A stretch of DNA of 64,000 bases from Trachythela sp. YZ-2020. Taxonomy: Eukaryota; Cnidaria; Anthozoa; Malacalcyonacea; Clavulariidae. Location: NCBI GenBank assembly GCA_016169945.1, contig JADLSH010000190.1:930001-994000 (forward strand). The letters are read 5' to 3'. Below, piece by piece: positions 11,552-23,351 of this stretch. The notes beneath the pieces were generated by a model. The model saw only the letters and a list, made by a program, of their open reading frames with translations, made no database searches and was not told where the DNA came from. Made by a program: the position numbers and the translations under genes. Numbering within the stretch: position 1 is the stretch's first letter; every line of letters begins with the position of its first letter.

Positions 11552-12180
11552 GCATGGACTGCACTCGACTGGACTGGATTGTTGGGCTGAAAGACTGGAG
11601 TCTTACTCGAGGGAAAACTAAAATTATGTCATAGTAAGGCTTTGTTATACTAATAATACTTTAGCAATATAGCTTACAATAGCTGGGTTTTACTGACACT
11701 AAGTTGGACGACAGAGCACGGGACACGGGGGTCAATTCTAAAAAGAAAAACGGTGATCGGATTCTGCAAATTTCGAACCGTAGACGAAGGTCGAACTCAT
11801 CATTGATTGTCGAACACAGCATCAAACTCGTTACCAGATTGCGAGAGCGTCGCACGGGACGATTTCGTCATAGCTTACACAAAGTTGATACCGGTTTATG
11901 TTCAATCCCAGTTCCTCGCTGATGAGTTCGCGGAAGAACGAAACGTTGCGTACGGGGGATATCTGAATTATACCCACATGAATATTTCCTTCTCTTCCCT
12001 TAATTTTTACATGCCCCTGCACAAGCTTCTTATAGTGATGCGTTGCCAGTCAATGGTGTCGTTTTAATACACCACACATCACAAACGCTCATATTTTACA
12101 CACACACTGTTTAGTTTGACTTCAGTTCATTATCGTTGAGTTTATCGTTGAGTCCAGTGCAGTGACTCCAGTCCATGCTT
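11552..12180. mobile_element. TIR-ended unit (AAGCATGGACTG ends)
   Basis: AAGCATGGACTG at about 11552 and its reverse complement CAGTCCATGCTT-like end at about 12180 (CTCCAGTCCATGCTT) bound about 630 bp. The inside has short open frames on both strands but no recognised protein. Flanks share only TA-type bases, so the class is unknown. Confidence 0.5.
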
Positions 12181-14386
12181 AGTCTTTATTTCTAATACGA
12201 CTGGGCGGAGCGGATGTCCGAAGTAAAGTTTAAAACATATATATTGTAGGCGTAGGTCCGAAGTTCTTTATTCCCCACAGTGGTATCGAGTGGTACGGAT
12301 CAAGCAATATTGTTGCTGGTGCAAGACGGTGTTTTTAATTTGGTGAGTGTTTGAAATTTACTCTAGTTCATAAGTTTATTTTATTTTAATATCTGTTTAT
12401 CTTGGGGTTTCTCTGTTTTGTTCAGTTCAAACTCGAGTCGATATATCTGCTACTAAAGCGATCTTAAAGTAATGCAGCCATGGCGTACTGCTGTGGTTTG
12501 TGCCTGAACTACTTGAAAAACATTAAAAACTCGATGATGTTTCGAGCGAAGGCCATTTGGCATTCGGCAGGGGATTAATTGGCCACTAAACTCCCGACTG
12601 ACGAAAGGCCTTCAGTTGAAACGTCGTAAGTTTTTATTCTTTTTCAAATAGTTCCGATACACATACCACGGAAGCTTATTGTAGAATATTACCTACACTG
12701 GACAACGTACCCTCACGTTTGCTTGGCTCAAACTTTAGACGGACTGAGTAAAATTTCAAGTAACGATAGATCTGCGATGTAGCAATGTTTGCCCTGCATC
12801 GAAACATGCCCAGACCGGTTGTGCAAGGTCTGCATTCCTACGCAACTACGATCATATAGTTGATGTTTCTTAATATTTTTGTTGTTTCGTTGTAAACTAT
12901 ACATCTTCTGCAGATGTAATCATGTACAACGATTCTTGACGTTTCGAGAGAAAGCATTTCATTAAGAGAGCCGTTAACTAGGGAGTGTCACGTTGCAGCT
13001 GTTCAGAATACCTCTAATTAGACGAAGGTTTTCTTAAGAAAGAGGCTATTTCATTGTTCCGGGCTGGACAAAAGGAATTATTAAGTTGAAGCAATGATTT
13101 CACTTGTCAGGCGAAAAAATTATTCTACAAGATTATAATGCGGCACAGTTGCCTTATATAAGTTAGGTTAAAACTTAAGTTTTAAAGTTAGGTTCTACAA
13201 ATTTTCTACCTAGCAACCGCATGTGTCTGTGTACTCTTCACTGCAATTTTGTTTCTAAACATGTTCATTGTTGGAGTTTTAACGAAATATGTTAACTAGT
13301 CTTGAAAATAGAATTTTAGTAAATGTTTAGAAGCTTTAGAGTCTAGAACTTCAAGGGTTCGGATAATTTTTTACGCAAATGCGCGTGATTGACATGAAGA
13401 AAACAATAGTCAATATAAAATGTTAAAATATGAAAACTTTTATTATATAGAAACAGGAATTTTTAATAAATGTTATTTGTACAACACTTTGTCGTGTGTT
13501 GCCACGTAGATGATTTGACGATGAGCTGCAGAAACTAGCATCAGAATAGAGAAATTGATCACTTTTTTCTTTCTGTGTCATTTATGGACTTGTTGAAACT
13601 TTGTAGCTTTGTTTAGTAACGTGAGCTCTGTATGACATTAGATCAGAACGCTTTCAAGTACAGTAGCCCACATTCAAGAATATGTACTACCTCTGCATGA
13701 TCTAACCATGCTTAACTCAGCAGTAAGTTCTGTACAACATCAGATCACTTAAAGTTAGCCCACATTCAAGGACATGTACTATCAGATCTGATTCCGTGTG
13801 ATTTAACAATGGTTAACCAAGGTTAAACCCAATGTAACCTTGGTGACCGAGTGGGTGACCCCCACACATTCAGAATCTGTTGGTATATAGTTTTTTCACA
13901 CGCTTTATATAGATAGTGCTAAGCTCTCTTCCAGTTTGTTGACTTTACCAATTTCTGCTGCAGCTATAGCTAATTGTGAACATTGTCTTTGACCCTCCAT
14001 TCTCTCAGCCAATTAGCACTACAGAGACCGACTTGTAAAATGAATAACCTAGCACCTAGCTTCAATTCATGCACAGACCATAGCAACATTAGGATAATAT
14101 TTATATTAAGGATGACAATGGACAATGACAAAAATGTTTGAGTGTTTTTTTTATCTGTTCATGCTGGGGCTTTGAGGAAGACTTTCCACTCGCCTGTAAA
14201 ATGATTCAACTTTTCTTACTGTGCATACAACAAACAACGACAGCGCTAGAATCTTTATATTAAAATGAACAATATGAAAACTGTATGCAACTATTACGCT
14301 ATTCCTATTCCCGCAAGGTGCAAACAATGCGACCGCTAATGACTTTCCGTAATTACCTAATATCAATAGCTTCGCCTTCGTTGGCT

Positions 14387-14452
14387 TAGGCTTGGGTAAA
14401 TTATGTCGGCATAATTTCGAGCATAATTTCGAGCATAATTTACCCAAGCCTA
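14387..14452. repeat. Perfect 19-bp inverted repeat
   Basis: TAGGCTTGGGTAAATTATG at 14387-14405 is followed by its exact reverse complement at 14434-14452, with a 28-bp loop that itself contains a repeated CATAATTTCGAG. It may be the centre of a larger decayed element. Confidence 0.85.
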
Positions 14453-14513
14453 CTCCGGCTACAGTTATGTTTTTACTATATATATGAATAATATTCCTTG
14501 TATATAAATAGTT

Positions 14514-14816
14514 CAGTGGCGGATTACCCAATAGGCTGAGTAGGCTGGAGCCTACAGGCCCGGGCTAGATGCCCGTGATTTTCAGAGGATGCACTTTTTA
14601 TCAGAATTATTATTATTTTTTGTCCTTAATTAAGCAAAACGGCCCAAGAAAACGGGAAATAGCATTTCCGAGACCTTAAATTTCCAAATATTACGGCGGA
14701 ACATGGCCCGGACCTCGCTAAAAGATGTGTCACCGTTTGCAGGCGTGAGAATATCATCCTCAAGGCCCGCGAAATTTACTTAGCCTACAGGTCCCGTAAC
14801 TGGTAATCCGCCATTG
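14514..14816. mobile_element. hAT-like non-autonomous element 1
   Basis: CAGTGGCGGATTACC at the left end and GGTAATCCGCCATTG at the right form terminal inverted repeats with the CAGTGGCGG start common in hAT families. Flanks AAATAGTT and (T)TAATAGTT resemble an imperfect 8-bp duplication. Internal sequence has no transposase. Confidence 0.75.
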
Positions 14817-15581
14817 TTAATAGTTGTAGATAGTAGTTGGTTTTTAATCATTGTATATACCTGTTAAGTCTAAGGCCATAGTTTCATAGAAAAGTGGCCG
14901 AAAGCTCGTAATAAATAAATATTCAGGTCGGAGTGTTGGAGGTATTTCTATCAAATAATAATTAACAGCTATGACTATGTTTTGTTACTATCTTCAGCTG
15001 GGGCCAGGGCATGCGCAAGTGACCATCTCATGAAGCCTTGAAGGGAAGTCATTTTATTGGCCAATAAAGTGAAGAAACTTTTCCTACAGTGCGTATAGCA
15101 ACTGTAATTACAATGCAGAATGAAAGCATTATTAAGGCTAACAATGAAAAACTACATGCGTGCTAATTGTCAGTTTAATTAATTGCATTCCTTCAATCAG
15201 TTGATGAATTCGTAATAAGCGTCATTGGATAAATTCGTTGTCTTTGCTAGAGTTATATAATTGCTTTTCGAATATTCTCATTTCTAAGTGAATGTGTAAC
15301 CTGTCTGGTCGCATTTTTTAGCAGTGCATTCATTCATTCATTCCTAAACGTCGTGAGAGAAGGTCCACACAGAAAGACGAACAGTTTTCAAGCCAGGTAA
15401 GTTTCGTTCTGACTAGCTATTTTTCACTCCGCTCATGATACGGGACCGAGTGAATTTGGAACCGTTCTCAAATTTGCGCGATTTCGCCTAATTTCGCCTA
15501 ATTTCGCCTAATTTGCGCGATTTCGCACGGGGCGCATGGAACCGAACGAATTCGAGATCATGTGACCGTACGAATGAACCG

Positions 15582-15830
15582 TATGAACATTAGCGAGTTT
15601 ACGATTGACGACGCGGTGTGCGAAGACGCCGTAGAACCAAAAAGAAAAATATGAAAACTCACCTTAAAACATACTACGTTGGCAACACGACGTAGAATTG
15701 GAAAAATTGCGTTTCGTAGTGCAATAAGACGCCGCGGGAAAAAGTGAAGACACCCCAAACGCACTACTCTTCAGTCCTCTTGCGGCGTCTTCGCACACCG
15801 CGTCGTCAATCGTGGAACAGGACGACTTTG
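15582..15830. mobile_element. Foldback element with perfect 31-bp arms
   Basis: 15601-15631 (ACGATTGACGACGCGGTGTG and on) pairs exactly with 15783-15813. The outer sequence diverges. The arms are much more GC-rich than the surroundings. Confidence 0.75.
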
Positions 15831-15954
15831 CGTTCGGTTCAGAACGTATAGTCTGGCATGTTCATTTATTCGTTCATTTATTGAACTCCAAAAGACCAAT
15901 AATGCTATTTTCGTAGAAATGTAGAATGTTATGGTTAGAAGCATCGAGCATTAA

Positions 15955-16095
15955 GCCCCGGTCGAACGAGAATGTGAGTTGATGAGATCACAAAGAGAGT
16001 TACAACTCTCGCTCGCGTTTCATCGCCAACTCCCATCAACTCTCGTGCACTCTCATCGACTCTCGTCAACTCTCATTCTCTTTTGACCAGTGCTT
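15955..16095. mobile_element. Short element with CCCGGTC ends and ACTCTC repeats
   Basis: CCCCGGTCGAACGAGAATG at the left and CATTCTCTTTTGACCAG at the right are inverted; the inside is a run of CAACTCTC/CACTCTCAT units. A relative at about 19950-20445 is interrupted by another transposon. Confidence 0.6.
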
Positions 16096-16803
16096 TATTA
16101 ATCTTTTAACTGGAAGACGATGTATTTTACACTTGACTAATCTTCTAATCCTAACGAAAACAGGAAGCTCAAGCTCAAAACGACGGAACCGTTGCTCCGA
16201 ATTTTCTTACACCATCGCCGAGCCATCTCAATGTGACGGATGTAAAAGTGTGACCTGTAATCGATATATGTCCACGTCTGATTTTCATAGAACACAAAAA
16301 CCAGACAAGCGTTTGATTAGTGCATGTTCGCTCAACCGAAAAACGGTTTGTTTTGTCATTTCATCTAATGAATGATGATTTTGAAATAAAGTTTGTGTTT
16401 TTTTTCATGTTGTCGACTTGCCGTGGTTTCTAGGTTGCTGGGGCTTAGGGATAGGATTGTAATTGGGGTCAAGATCAAAGAGAAATGTATTCTAGCGCGA
16501 AACATGAGGATATTACCGTCTCTTGAAGATAAAATTAATATGTTTAGTGTATATTACTAGCACTAAACGGTTGGTCATAAGGCCAAACCCTGAGTATATT
16601 TACCCATCAGATCATTTTATTATGTTAGGCACCACGCTGCGGTCATATCATCTGTGACATGGCACAACCCACTTATATTGTGAAAATGCATTTCTGTCGA
16701 CACATTTCAACATTTGTAATCTGCGCGTCCTTTGAGTCAGAGTTGAGCGCGCACTAAGTTTCTGATCATTCCTTTCAGGATTTGAACTCCACCTTCTGAC
16801 AAG

Positions 16804-19800
16804 ATGCATCTCTATATTGGTGTCGTAATCAGTTGTTTGGCCAGCATTTGTGCAGGTAATGCTGTCTATCATTGTTTAATCGTTACCGACTTACCGTTAA
16901 AACTAAAGCCTGTCGCACACGAGAGCTTTTGGCTGAGTTACTGACCTCGCGAGGCGGTTTGATCGGCTACACCTCTCATGTGCGCATGGTTTTTGCTGAG
17001 AATTTAACTTCGCGAGACCTTGAGACAAAGATCTATCACCGACGTTTGATATCTATCGTAACTTACTAAGCTACGACCTCTCGTTGTGGTAAGCTCAGCC
17101 AAACGGTCGATGTGCGACAGGCTTAATAAATCATCCTATTTGTAACTTGTAAGAAAACAGCCAAACAATAATATTCACAAGCTTGCGGTTGAAGGATTTA
17201 ACAATCTGAAATTAGTAAGACTCTTCAACCAAGCTCTTTATATTGTATGTTCATCCCTGGATCGGAACTACACAGGAACTCAACGCTCATTGATATCAAT
17301 ATCTCGAACATGTGGTGCCAGTGTAGGTAGCGTCTCTACGAAATACTGCGGGGTCTGTTGGATCAGTCTACTTCATACTGTAAATTTTTATAAACTACAG
17401 GGCTCTTATTGATAACAGCGTTTATTGTAACACTGAAAAGATTACCCTGTTTAAATAAAAGTTTTCATTCATGATCGCAAGTGGTCAAAAAAGTTAATAA
17501 CGATATTTCTTGCAAGCGCGAAACAATTTTTCAGGCGTTACTGTGTTTATCTTGATAAAAACGAACAAATAGTTGTATGTAGAGATAGCAGACTTTAATG
17601 GGGTCGTATACTTCAATAACAAATATTCGGATTGAAGTATACGACCCCCCTTGTAGAATAATCGTTAAATTTACGGATTTTCGTGTTTGTGTCTGTGATT
17701 TTTTGACCACGAAACAAATTCAAAGATACAATAATATGCGCTTGTAAATATCTATACTCGACCGGGATCACTAGTGTATTCTGACGAGTGGGCTGCATAC
17801 AATCGCGTCGGCAATATCCCTGGCTTAGAGCACCGAACGGTCAACCACTCGCTATTTTTCGTTGATCCAGTGACGGGTGTGCATACTCAGAATATCGAGT
17901 CGTACTGGAATAGAAGCAAGGTGAAATTAAAGACAATGAGAGGCGTAAGATGCGACATGTGATTTTGGGGGAATGTTGTCCGCGTATCTTGACAAATTTA
18001 TGTGGCGAGAATGAGCCGGCGAAAACAACATGCGATCTTGATAAAAAGCTAAAAAATTTTTTTGGGGGGGTCGTATACTTCAATGGCTTAATTGTTTTAA
18101 TTTCTGAACCGATCGAGTAAAAATTTGCGCCTAATGTGCACGTTTTATTCTACCAACAAGGCGCTGCATGCTGTGACTGAAAGGCTGCGTCATCAATCCC
18201 CCATATACAAATACTTTACTGGAGAAAAGATTGAATAGATAATTTTGCACTTCATGCAAAGCTTTAAGCTGGTTGCGGTTAACGTTTGATCATAAAAAAA
18301 AAATAAAAAAATCATTCAATCATATACAACGAAAATTCTAGGCTTCTATGGAATTCACATAAATACTATGGATCATATTAATGACTTCTTGAGTATTATT
18401 TAAATCCAGACACTGCGACATTTTTTGCTAGCCTTGTCTGAAACAAATTCAAAAGACTATTTAACGTCTTTAACGTGGGCAGTAATATGCGCTTGATATG
18501 TATTGTTTTGAAGCATTTCATTCCACAAACTGCATGTGGTCGATGAGACCAAGATGAGAAAAGCCCGGTTTCCGTTAGAAAGCACAAATTATGAAAAGGA
18601 TGGTAGACGAAATCTCGATATAGAACTCAGCACTTTTTATTAAGAATAATTAAGGGGGTAGATTCAGAGCTTGGTTTTTTGTACGCAGCAGTCGAGTGTT
18701 TAATCATCCCTCAACCTGATACTAAAGCTCCTCGCGTCCGGTATCGCCTGCTGATCGCCCCCCTTGGTTTTGCAAAGGAGAAAGGTAGAGTGACAGCTGC
18801 CAAGTAAGATTATACAGCGACTGCCCCTAATGATAAGTTATATTTTACTTTACAGGTGCAAGCTGGGACTACAGTGGTAAGAATATTAACATGCAGCTAA
18901 CGGGGTTCTCTGGAAGGAGCCTCGAAATTGAAGACAAGGGACAAGACTGACCTCCTCAGAGCCCATTTTTTAAAACACCTTTGGGGGTTCAATCTCATTG
19001 AGCCACTCCCCCCCCCCCCCACCTCTGATGACGCATTTTGAAGGACTCGATCGTGTGAAAAATTGGATAGGGTTAGGCCCGATTTAAACTAAATACAGAT
19101 CATCCCTCTCGACGAACTTGGGAGAAGGAAATAGTTCGTTTGATAATCTGTCTGCGTTTAAATGCGGCGAACAGACGGATCATCAAAAAAATACAGAAAA
19201 TGCCAAGCGTGATTTGTTCCCAGAACCATTGCCAGCATCGATCACGCTATTCTAGCTAGGATATTAGTTCGTCTTGTGTTTACACCAAGATGATCCGTTT
19301 GGGGGATGACGCGTCTTACGGAGAATTCGTCTGTGTTTCAATGCGGCAAACTGACCAACTATCAGGAAAATATCAGCCATGATTTGTTCCTAGAACCATT
19401 GACAGTATAGATCACGCTATTCTTGTTTTATGTTAATACTAAGACGGCTCTTATCCGTCTGACGGATGACCCGTCTCCAGTTTAAATCATGCCAATTATG
19501 AATTATTCAACATCGTTCTAGACCCATCGAAATGGAAGGACAATTATCCAAAATGCGGAGGGGAAAAACAATCCCCAATCAACATCGTCGACCCAGAGTG
19601 TGACAAAGCCTTAAACAACTCTATAACTTTCACCAATTATGATAATGCTGGCGGCAGCAAATTCCCATTTCAAAACAACGGCCACACTGTGGAACTGACG
19701 ACATTTTTTACGGGTGCGACCATTAAGCTGGGTAACCTTGGTACGTTCAAGTTGGAACAAGTGCATTTTCACTGGGGGAAAGATAACAGTAAAGGATCTG

Positions 19801-22800
19801 AGCATAAACTGAAAGGCGAAGCCTCTCCAGCCGAGGTAAGGGCAGTAGAGAGTTTGACAAGTGAGAGAATGGCAACGGTATGAAATAAAAGGAAATTCCA
19901 AGTTATTATAGTCAAGCAAAGCATGCATGTAAGTAACACCCTGTTGTGTTGTATTTGAACGTAAACCAACTCAAAGTTGACGAGCGTGCATGTGAGTTGC
20001 AACTCTCATCAGGGCCTTTTTTAAGAAATCATCAGTGGGGGGGCCATCATCGAAAGGGGACGTAACAAGTAGGTGGTGTATTACAGGTGTGGGAAGGCGA
20101 AGGGGGGTTTTTTTTTGTCCCAGAAAATTTTTGTATTCTTGAGTCTCTGTGGCTTGATTTCCTGCATTTTCAGAGACAATTTTTGATATATCCCATCTAA
20201 GCGGAGCCAGGTTTTGTTGTGAGAATACAATAACTTTCCTCTAAACTCAGTTTTTTTCCGTTTTTGGCTTATACTTTGGACAAAAGGGACCTTCACTGGG
20301 GGGGCAAAAATGGCTCACTGGGGGACCAACATGGGGGCTGGGGGGGCTTTTGCCCCTCCAGTACATTAGTTAAAAAAGGCCCTGACTCTCATTGACACTC
20401 ATCAACTCTCATCCTCGTTTGACCGGGGCTTTGAGCGTTGTAGGACAGAAACTTGTGGTTAACTGAAGAACTGTTGATACTTATAGGAGCAAAACGATTG
20501 AACTGAATCCTTTAATTCAATGTATTTAGCTTATTAGCTATTCCAATAAAGCAGCCCCATCGAATCCGTATTGACTCGTCTTTCTTCTCATTTCAGATGC
20601 ATATGGTTCATTATAACGAAAAGTATGGATCGTTAGCTAATGCAGTGAATAAGTCTGACGGTCTTGCAGTTCTTGGTGTTTTTATCAAAGTATGTTTGTT
20701 TAGGGTGGACCATTAGATATAGGAGGGGGGGGGGGGGTTGTGGGGGTAAAACAATTTTCTTGACCGTGATACGGACGAGAAACGATGAATGGGAAACAGC
20801 TGCGATGGACCGAAATGGATGGCAAGCCTTAGTACGGAAGTCTAGAACAAGAGTGGTGGAGAACCGGTTTCTGGAATACTAGAAAGCCCTGAACATGACA
20901 ACTTTGTCTGTGAAGCCTGTGGACGCCGCTGTCGTTCCAAGGCTCGCCTAATGGCCCACAGACGTACTTGTCGATCATAACAAACCACAGTTCTTATCTG
21001 TCGTCATCGATCACGATGGACTGTCGAATGGGGGAGAGAGAGAAGTCTGGTGTAATGTTGTGTATTGTTCAGAATAGAATAATGTAATTCTCATTAATAG
21101 TTCACGAAGAAAACACAAAGTAATTAAAATCATGACCGTCAAGGAGTTTGTATATCTGACAATTACCTGACACAAAATTATTCCGATTTACATAAATTTT
21201 AAGTTCATTTTTCTCACCAAATATCATTCATTTCATCCGGGGTACGTATAAAAAAATTGCCAAAGAAATAGACATGGTATTTCTCACAACACAAAGCAAT
21301 TGAAATGTCTACAGTTCCGTTTTTCTCTTACAGTCTGGAAAAGAAAACCCTACATTTAAAAAGTTTTTGAACTTCACCACGAATAATGTCACTGAACCAG
21401 GTTAGCACTTCATGTCTTTTAATATTACTTTGTCTTCTTGAGTTAGTCATGATTACTGAAAAACATAGAATTGCCTGAAAAACATTAAAAACACTTGGAC
21501 ATTTCTAGCCCACGTTTGAGAGATCTTTTTCAGGTAGTTCAGACACAAACCACGGCAGCTTATTGTAGAATAGTACCTACACTGGACCACCACCTTTGAG
21601 AGATCTTTTTCAGGTAGTTCAGACACAAACCACGGCAGCTTATTGTAGAATACTACCTACACTGGACCACCACGTTTGAGAGCTCTTTTTCAGGTAGTTC
21701 AGACACAAACCACAGTAGCTTATTGTAGAATACTACCTACACTGGACCACCACGTTTGAGAGCTCTTTTTCAGGTAGTTCAGACACAAACCACGGCAGCT
21801 TATTGTAGAATACTACCTACACTGGACCACCACGTTTGAGAGATCTTTTTCAGGTAGTTCAGACACAAACCACGGCAGCTTATTGTAGAATACTACCTAC
21901 ACTGGACCACCACGTTTGAGAGCTCTTTTTCAGGTAGTTCAGACACAAACCACGGCAGCTTATTGTAGAATACTACCTACACTGGACCACCACGTTTGAG
22001 ATATCTTTTTCAGGTAGTTCAGACACAAACCACAGCAGCTTATTGTAGAATACTACCTACACTGGACCACCACGTTTGAGAGCTCTTTTTCAGGTAGTTC
22101 AGACACAAACCACGGCAGCTTATTGTAGAATACTACCTACACTGGACCACCACGTTTGAGAGATCTTTTTCAGGTAGTTCAGACACAAACCACGGCAGCT
22201 TATTGTAGAATACTACCTACACTGGACCACCACGTTTGAGAGCTCTTTTTCAGGTAGTTCAGACACAAACCACGGCAGCTTATTGTAGAATACTACCTAC
22301 ACTGGACCACCACGTTTGAGATATCTTTTTCAGGTAGTTCAGACACAAACCACAGCAGCTTATTGTAGAATACTACCTACACTGGACCTCTACCTATACT
22401 TACCTTCTTACTCTCGTCCTAGGAACAAGTGTGGATGTAGATCAGTTTGCAATGAGCGAGTTGTTGCCTGAAAACCAAGATGTTTTCTACCGATACAGCG
22501 GCTCTCTGACCACGCCCACATGCGATGAAACCGTAATATGGACAGTATTTGATCAGCGTATTGAACTGTCTAAGGAACAGGTGCGTGAAAATGTGAGGGG
22601 CATCAGGACGCATTGTGGCTTAGGGGGTCAACAAGAAACATGGGCAGATAGTTAACACCTTAACTTTCCCCTTGGCATTACGGTCGGTTTGTGTCTTGTG
22701 TAAGAGTTTTAAGTTCGCTCGAAATTGAAGTTGAAATATTTTCAACTTTCCACGCGAACTCGCGCTAAGTCCACAGTCCGCGCGGGCAAAGCAACCGTAA

Positions 22801-23351
22801 CGGAAAACGCGGCTTTTAGGCAAGTAATAAGAAAGTAGGGCGCATTGCGGCTTATTAAAAGGGAGTAACAAGAGATATGCATTAACAGACAGTTAACCCA
22901 CATGTCTAGTTACCACTGTTCTGATGTTAGCATAGAATGGACCAAGGCAACCAAGCATGTAATTTGTATGTGAGTGAATTGACTGACAATGGCCATAAAT
23001 ACGCGTTAGCTGATTAATAAGTGTATGCAAGTATAGAACAGACAAATCATTTCAATTATATATGTGAGAGAATTAAGTGGCAACAAGCATATATAGACGT
23101 TAGCTGGTTAGGTTTATCGATGCAGTAACATTCTATAATTTTAACTTTCATTTCAGCTTGCAGAGTTCCGTCGTCTGAAAGATAGCCATGGTAAAGCACT
23201 TGAGGACAATTTCCGTCCAACACAAGCTCTGAATGGCCGTCAAATCACTTATTGGGATGAGAAAAAATGTGCTGATGATAGTGGAGCCCAGGCCCTAGGA
23301 GCATCCATCTTTTCCGCTCTCATCTCTTTGTTGCTTTTCGCCGTAGTTTAA
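16804..23351 (+). CDS. Secreted, probably GPI-anchored alpha-carbonic anhydrase
   Basis: Catalyses reversible hydration of CO2 to bicarbonate, here probably on the outer cell face. Seven exons: 16804-16855, 18856-18876, 19522-19835, 20597-20689, 21334-21400, 22423-22580, 23157-23351, joining to 299 residues. ATG at 16804 starts a signal peptide (hydrophobic residues 4-17). Zinc ligands are His106 and His108 (QVHFHWG) and His131 (MHMVHY); His79 (NNGH) matches the proton-shuttle His64 of human CA II; the SLTTP threonine is at 212/213. Cys36 and Cys216 match the disulfide of secreted and membrane forms such as CA IV. The C-terminus has small residues followed by a hydrophobic tail (about residues 281-299), the pattern of a GPI signal. 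Exon 2 is only 21 bp. Introns hold a Harbinger-like MITE, a Merlin relic, a hAT-like MITE and the 80-bp tandem array. AATAAA at 23719 may end the transcript. Which paralogue this is cannot be told. Confidence 0.92.
16907..17123. mobile_element. Harbinger-like MITE in carbonic anhydrase intron 1
   Basis: AGCCTGTCGCACAC at the left and GTGCGACAGGCT at the right are inverted termini; TAA flanks both ends (16904-16906 and 17124-17126), the 3-bp TWA target expected of Harbinger-type elements. The inside also pairs in part (TTTTGGCTGAG with CTCAGCCAAA). It sits 51 bp after exon 1. Confidence 0.75.
17599..18084. mobile_element. Decayed Merlin-type element with inverted ends
   Basis: The same end sequence, GGGGTCGTATACTTCAAT, occurs at about 17599 forward, at about 17632-17648 in reverse complement, and at about 18066-18082 forward. 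The outer reverse and forward copies bracket the transposase remnant as terminal inverted repeats rich in G/C at their inner edge. The extra copy at 17599 makes a small hairpin with its neighbour and may be a second, nearly deleted element. No flanking duplication is readable. Confidence 0.6.
17774..18014 (+). pseudogene. Merlin-type (ISXO2/IS1016-like DDE) transposase remnant
   Basis: A 62-codon frame opens with YSDEWAAYNRVGN, then VNHSLFFVDPVTGVHTQNIE and SYWNRSKVKLK. This is the C-terminal half of the ISXO2-like DDE transposase domain, with the second catalytic Asp (SDEW) and the catalytic Glu (NIESYW). The frame ends at a TGA (17960), but in a shifted frame the family's next motif, YLDKFMWRE, follows at about 17976-18011, so the gene is broken by a stop and a frameshift. 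It lies in intron 1 of the carbonic anhydrase between inverted copies of a TCGTATACTTCAAT-type end. ISXO2-like transposases in animals belong to Merlin elements. No intact N-terminal part was seen. Confidence 0.8.
20010..20384. mobile_element. hAT-like non-autonomous element 2
   Basis: CAGGGCCTTTTTTAA and TTAAAAAAGGCCCTG are the inverted ends. ACTCTCAT is present on both sides (20002-20009 and 20385-20392), a perfect 8-bp target duplication. It is inserted inside a CCCGGTC/ACTCTC element, in the intron between carbonic anhydrase exons 3 and 4. Confidence 0.9.
21521..22395 (-). repeat. 80-bp tandem array with 320-bp higher-order period
   Basis: Eleven monomers start at 21521, 21601, 21681, 21761, 21841, 21921, 22001, 22081, 22161, 22241 and 22321. 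Variants at the monomer start (AGATC, AGCTC, ATATC) and at CACGG/CACAG recur with a period of four units from 21841 on. The array fills the carbonic anhydrase intron before exon 6. Confidence 0.97.

Larger units (their letters stand above)
8039..16803. other. Gene-free spacer between ANKFY1 and carbonic anhydrase
   Basis: No exon with homology or a convincing coding frame was found. It contains foldback elements (8068-8475, 15582-15830), a fragment of the GGTTTCACTAAGC family (about 8509-8600), an 80-bp repeat block (9795-10165), a TIR-ended unit (about 11552-12180), a 19-bp perfect hairpin (14387-14452), a hAT-like MITE (14514-14816), a repeat with CATGATCTAACCATGCTTAA (about 13675-13730, also near 52580 and 61240) and a CCCGGTC-ended element (15955-16095). 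Open frames here are short, and none resembles a known protein. Confidence 0.7.

Noticed and set aside
11704..12067. Overlapping frames inside the 11552-12180 unit
   Set aside because: Present on both strands, no known motif, and within a TIR-ended repeat; not called as a gene.
12200..12360. Possible LTR end with a primer-binding site (TGGTATCGAGTGG after CCCCACAG)
   Set aside because: No paired LTR, polymerase or integrase sequence nearby; resemblance is too weak.
14151..14531. 126-codon minus-strand frame
   Set aside because: Runs through a perfect palindrome and the edge of a hAT-like element; no homology seen.
21521..22395. CRISPR-like array of regular repeats
   Set aside because: The 80-bp units are contiguous with no unique spacers, in a eukaryotic intron; it is a tandem satellite.
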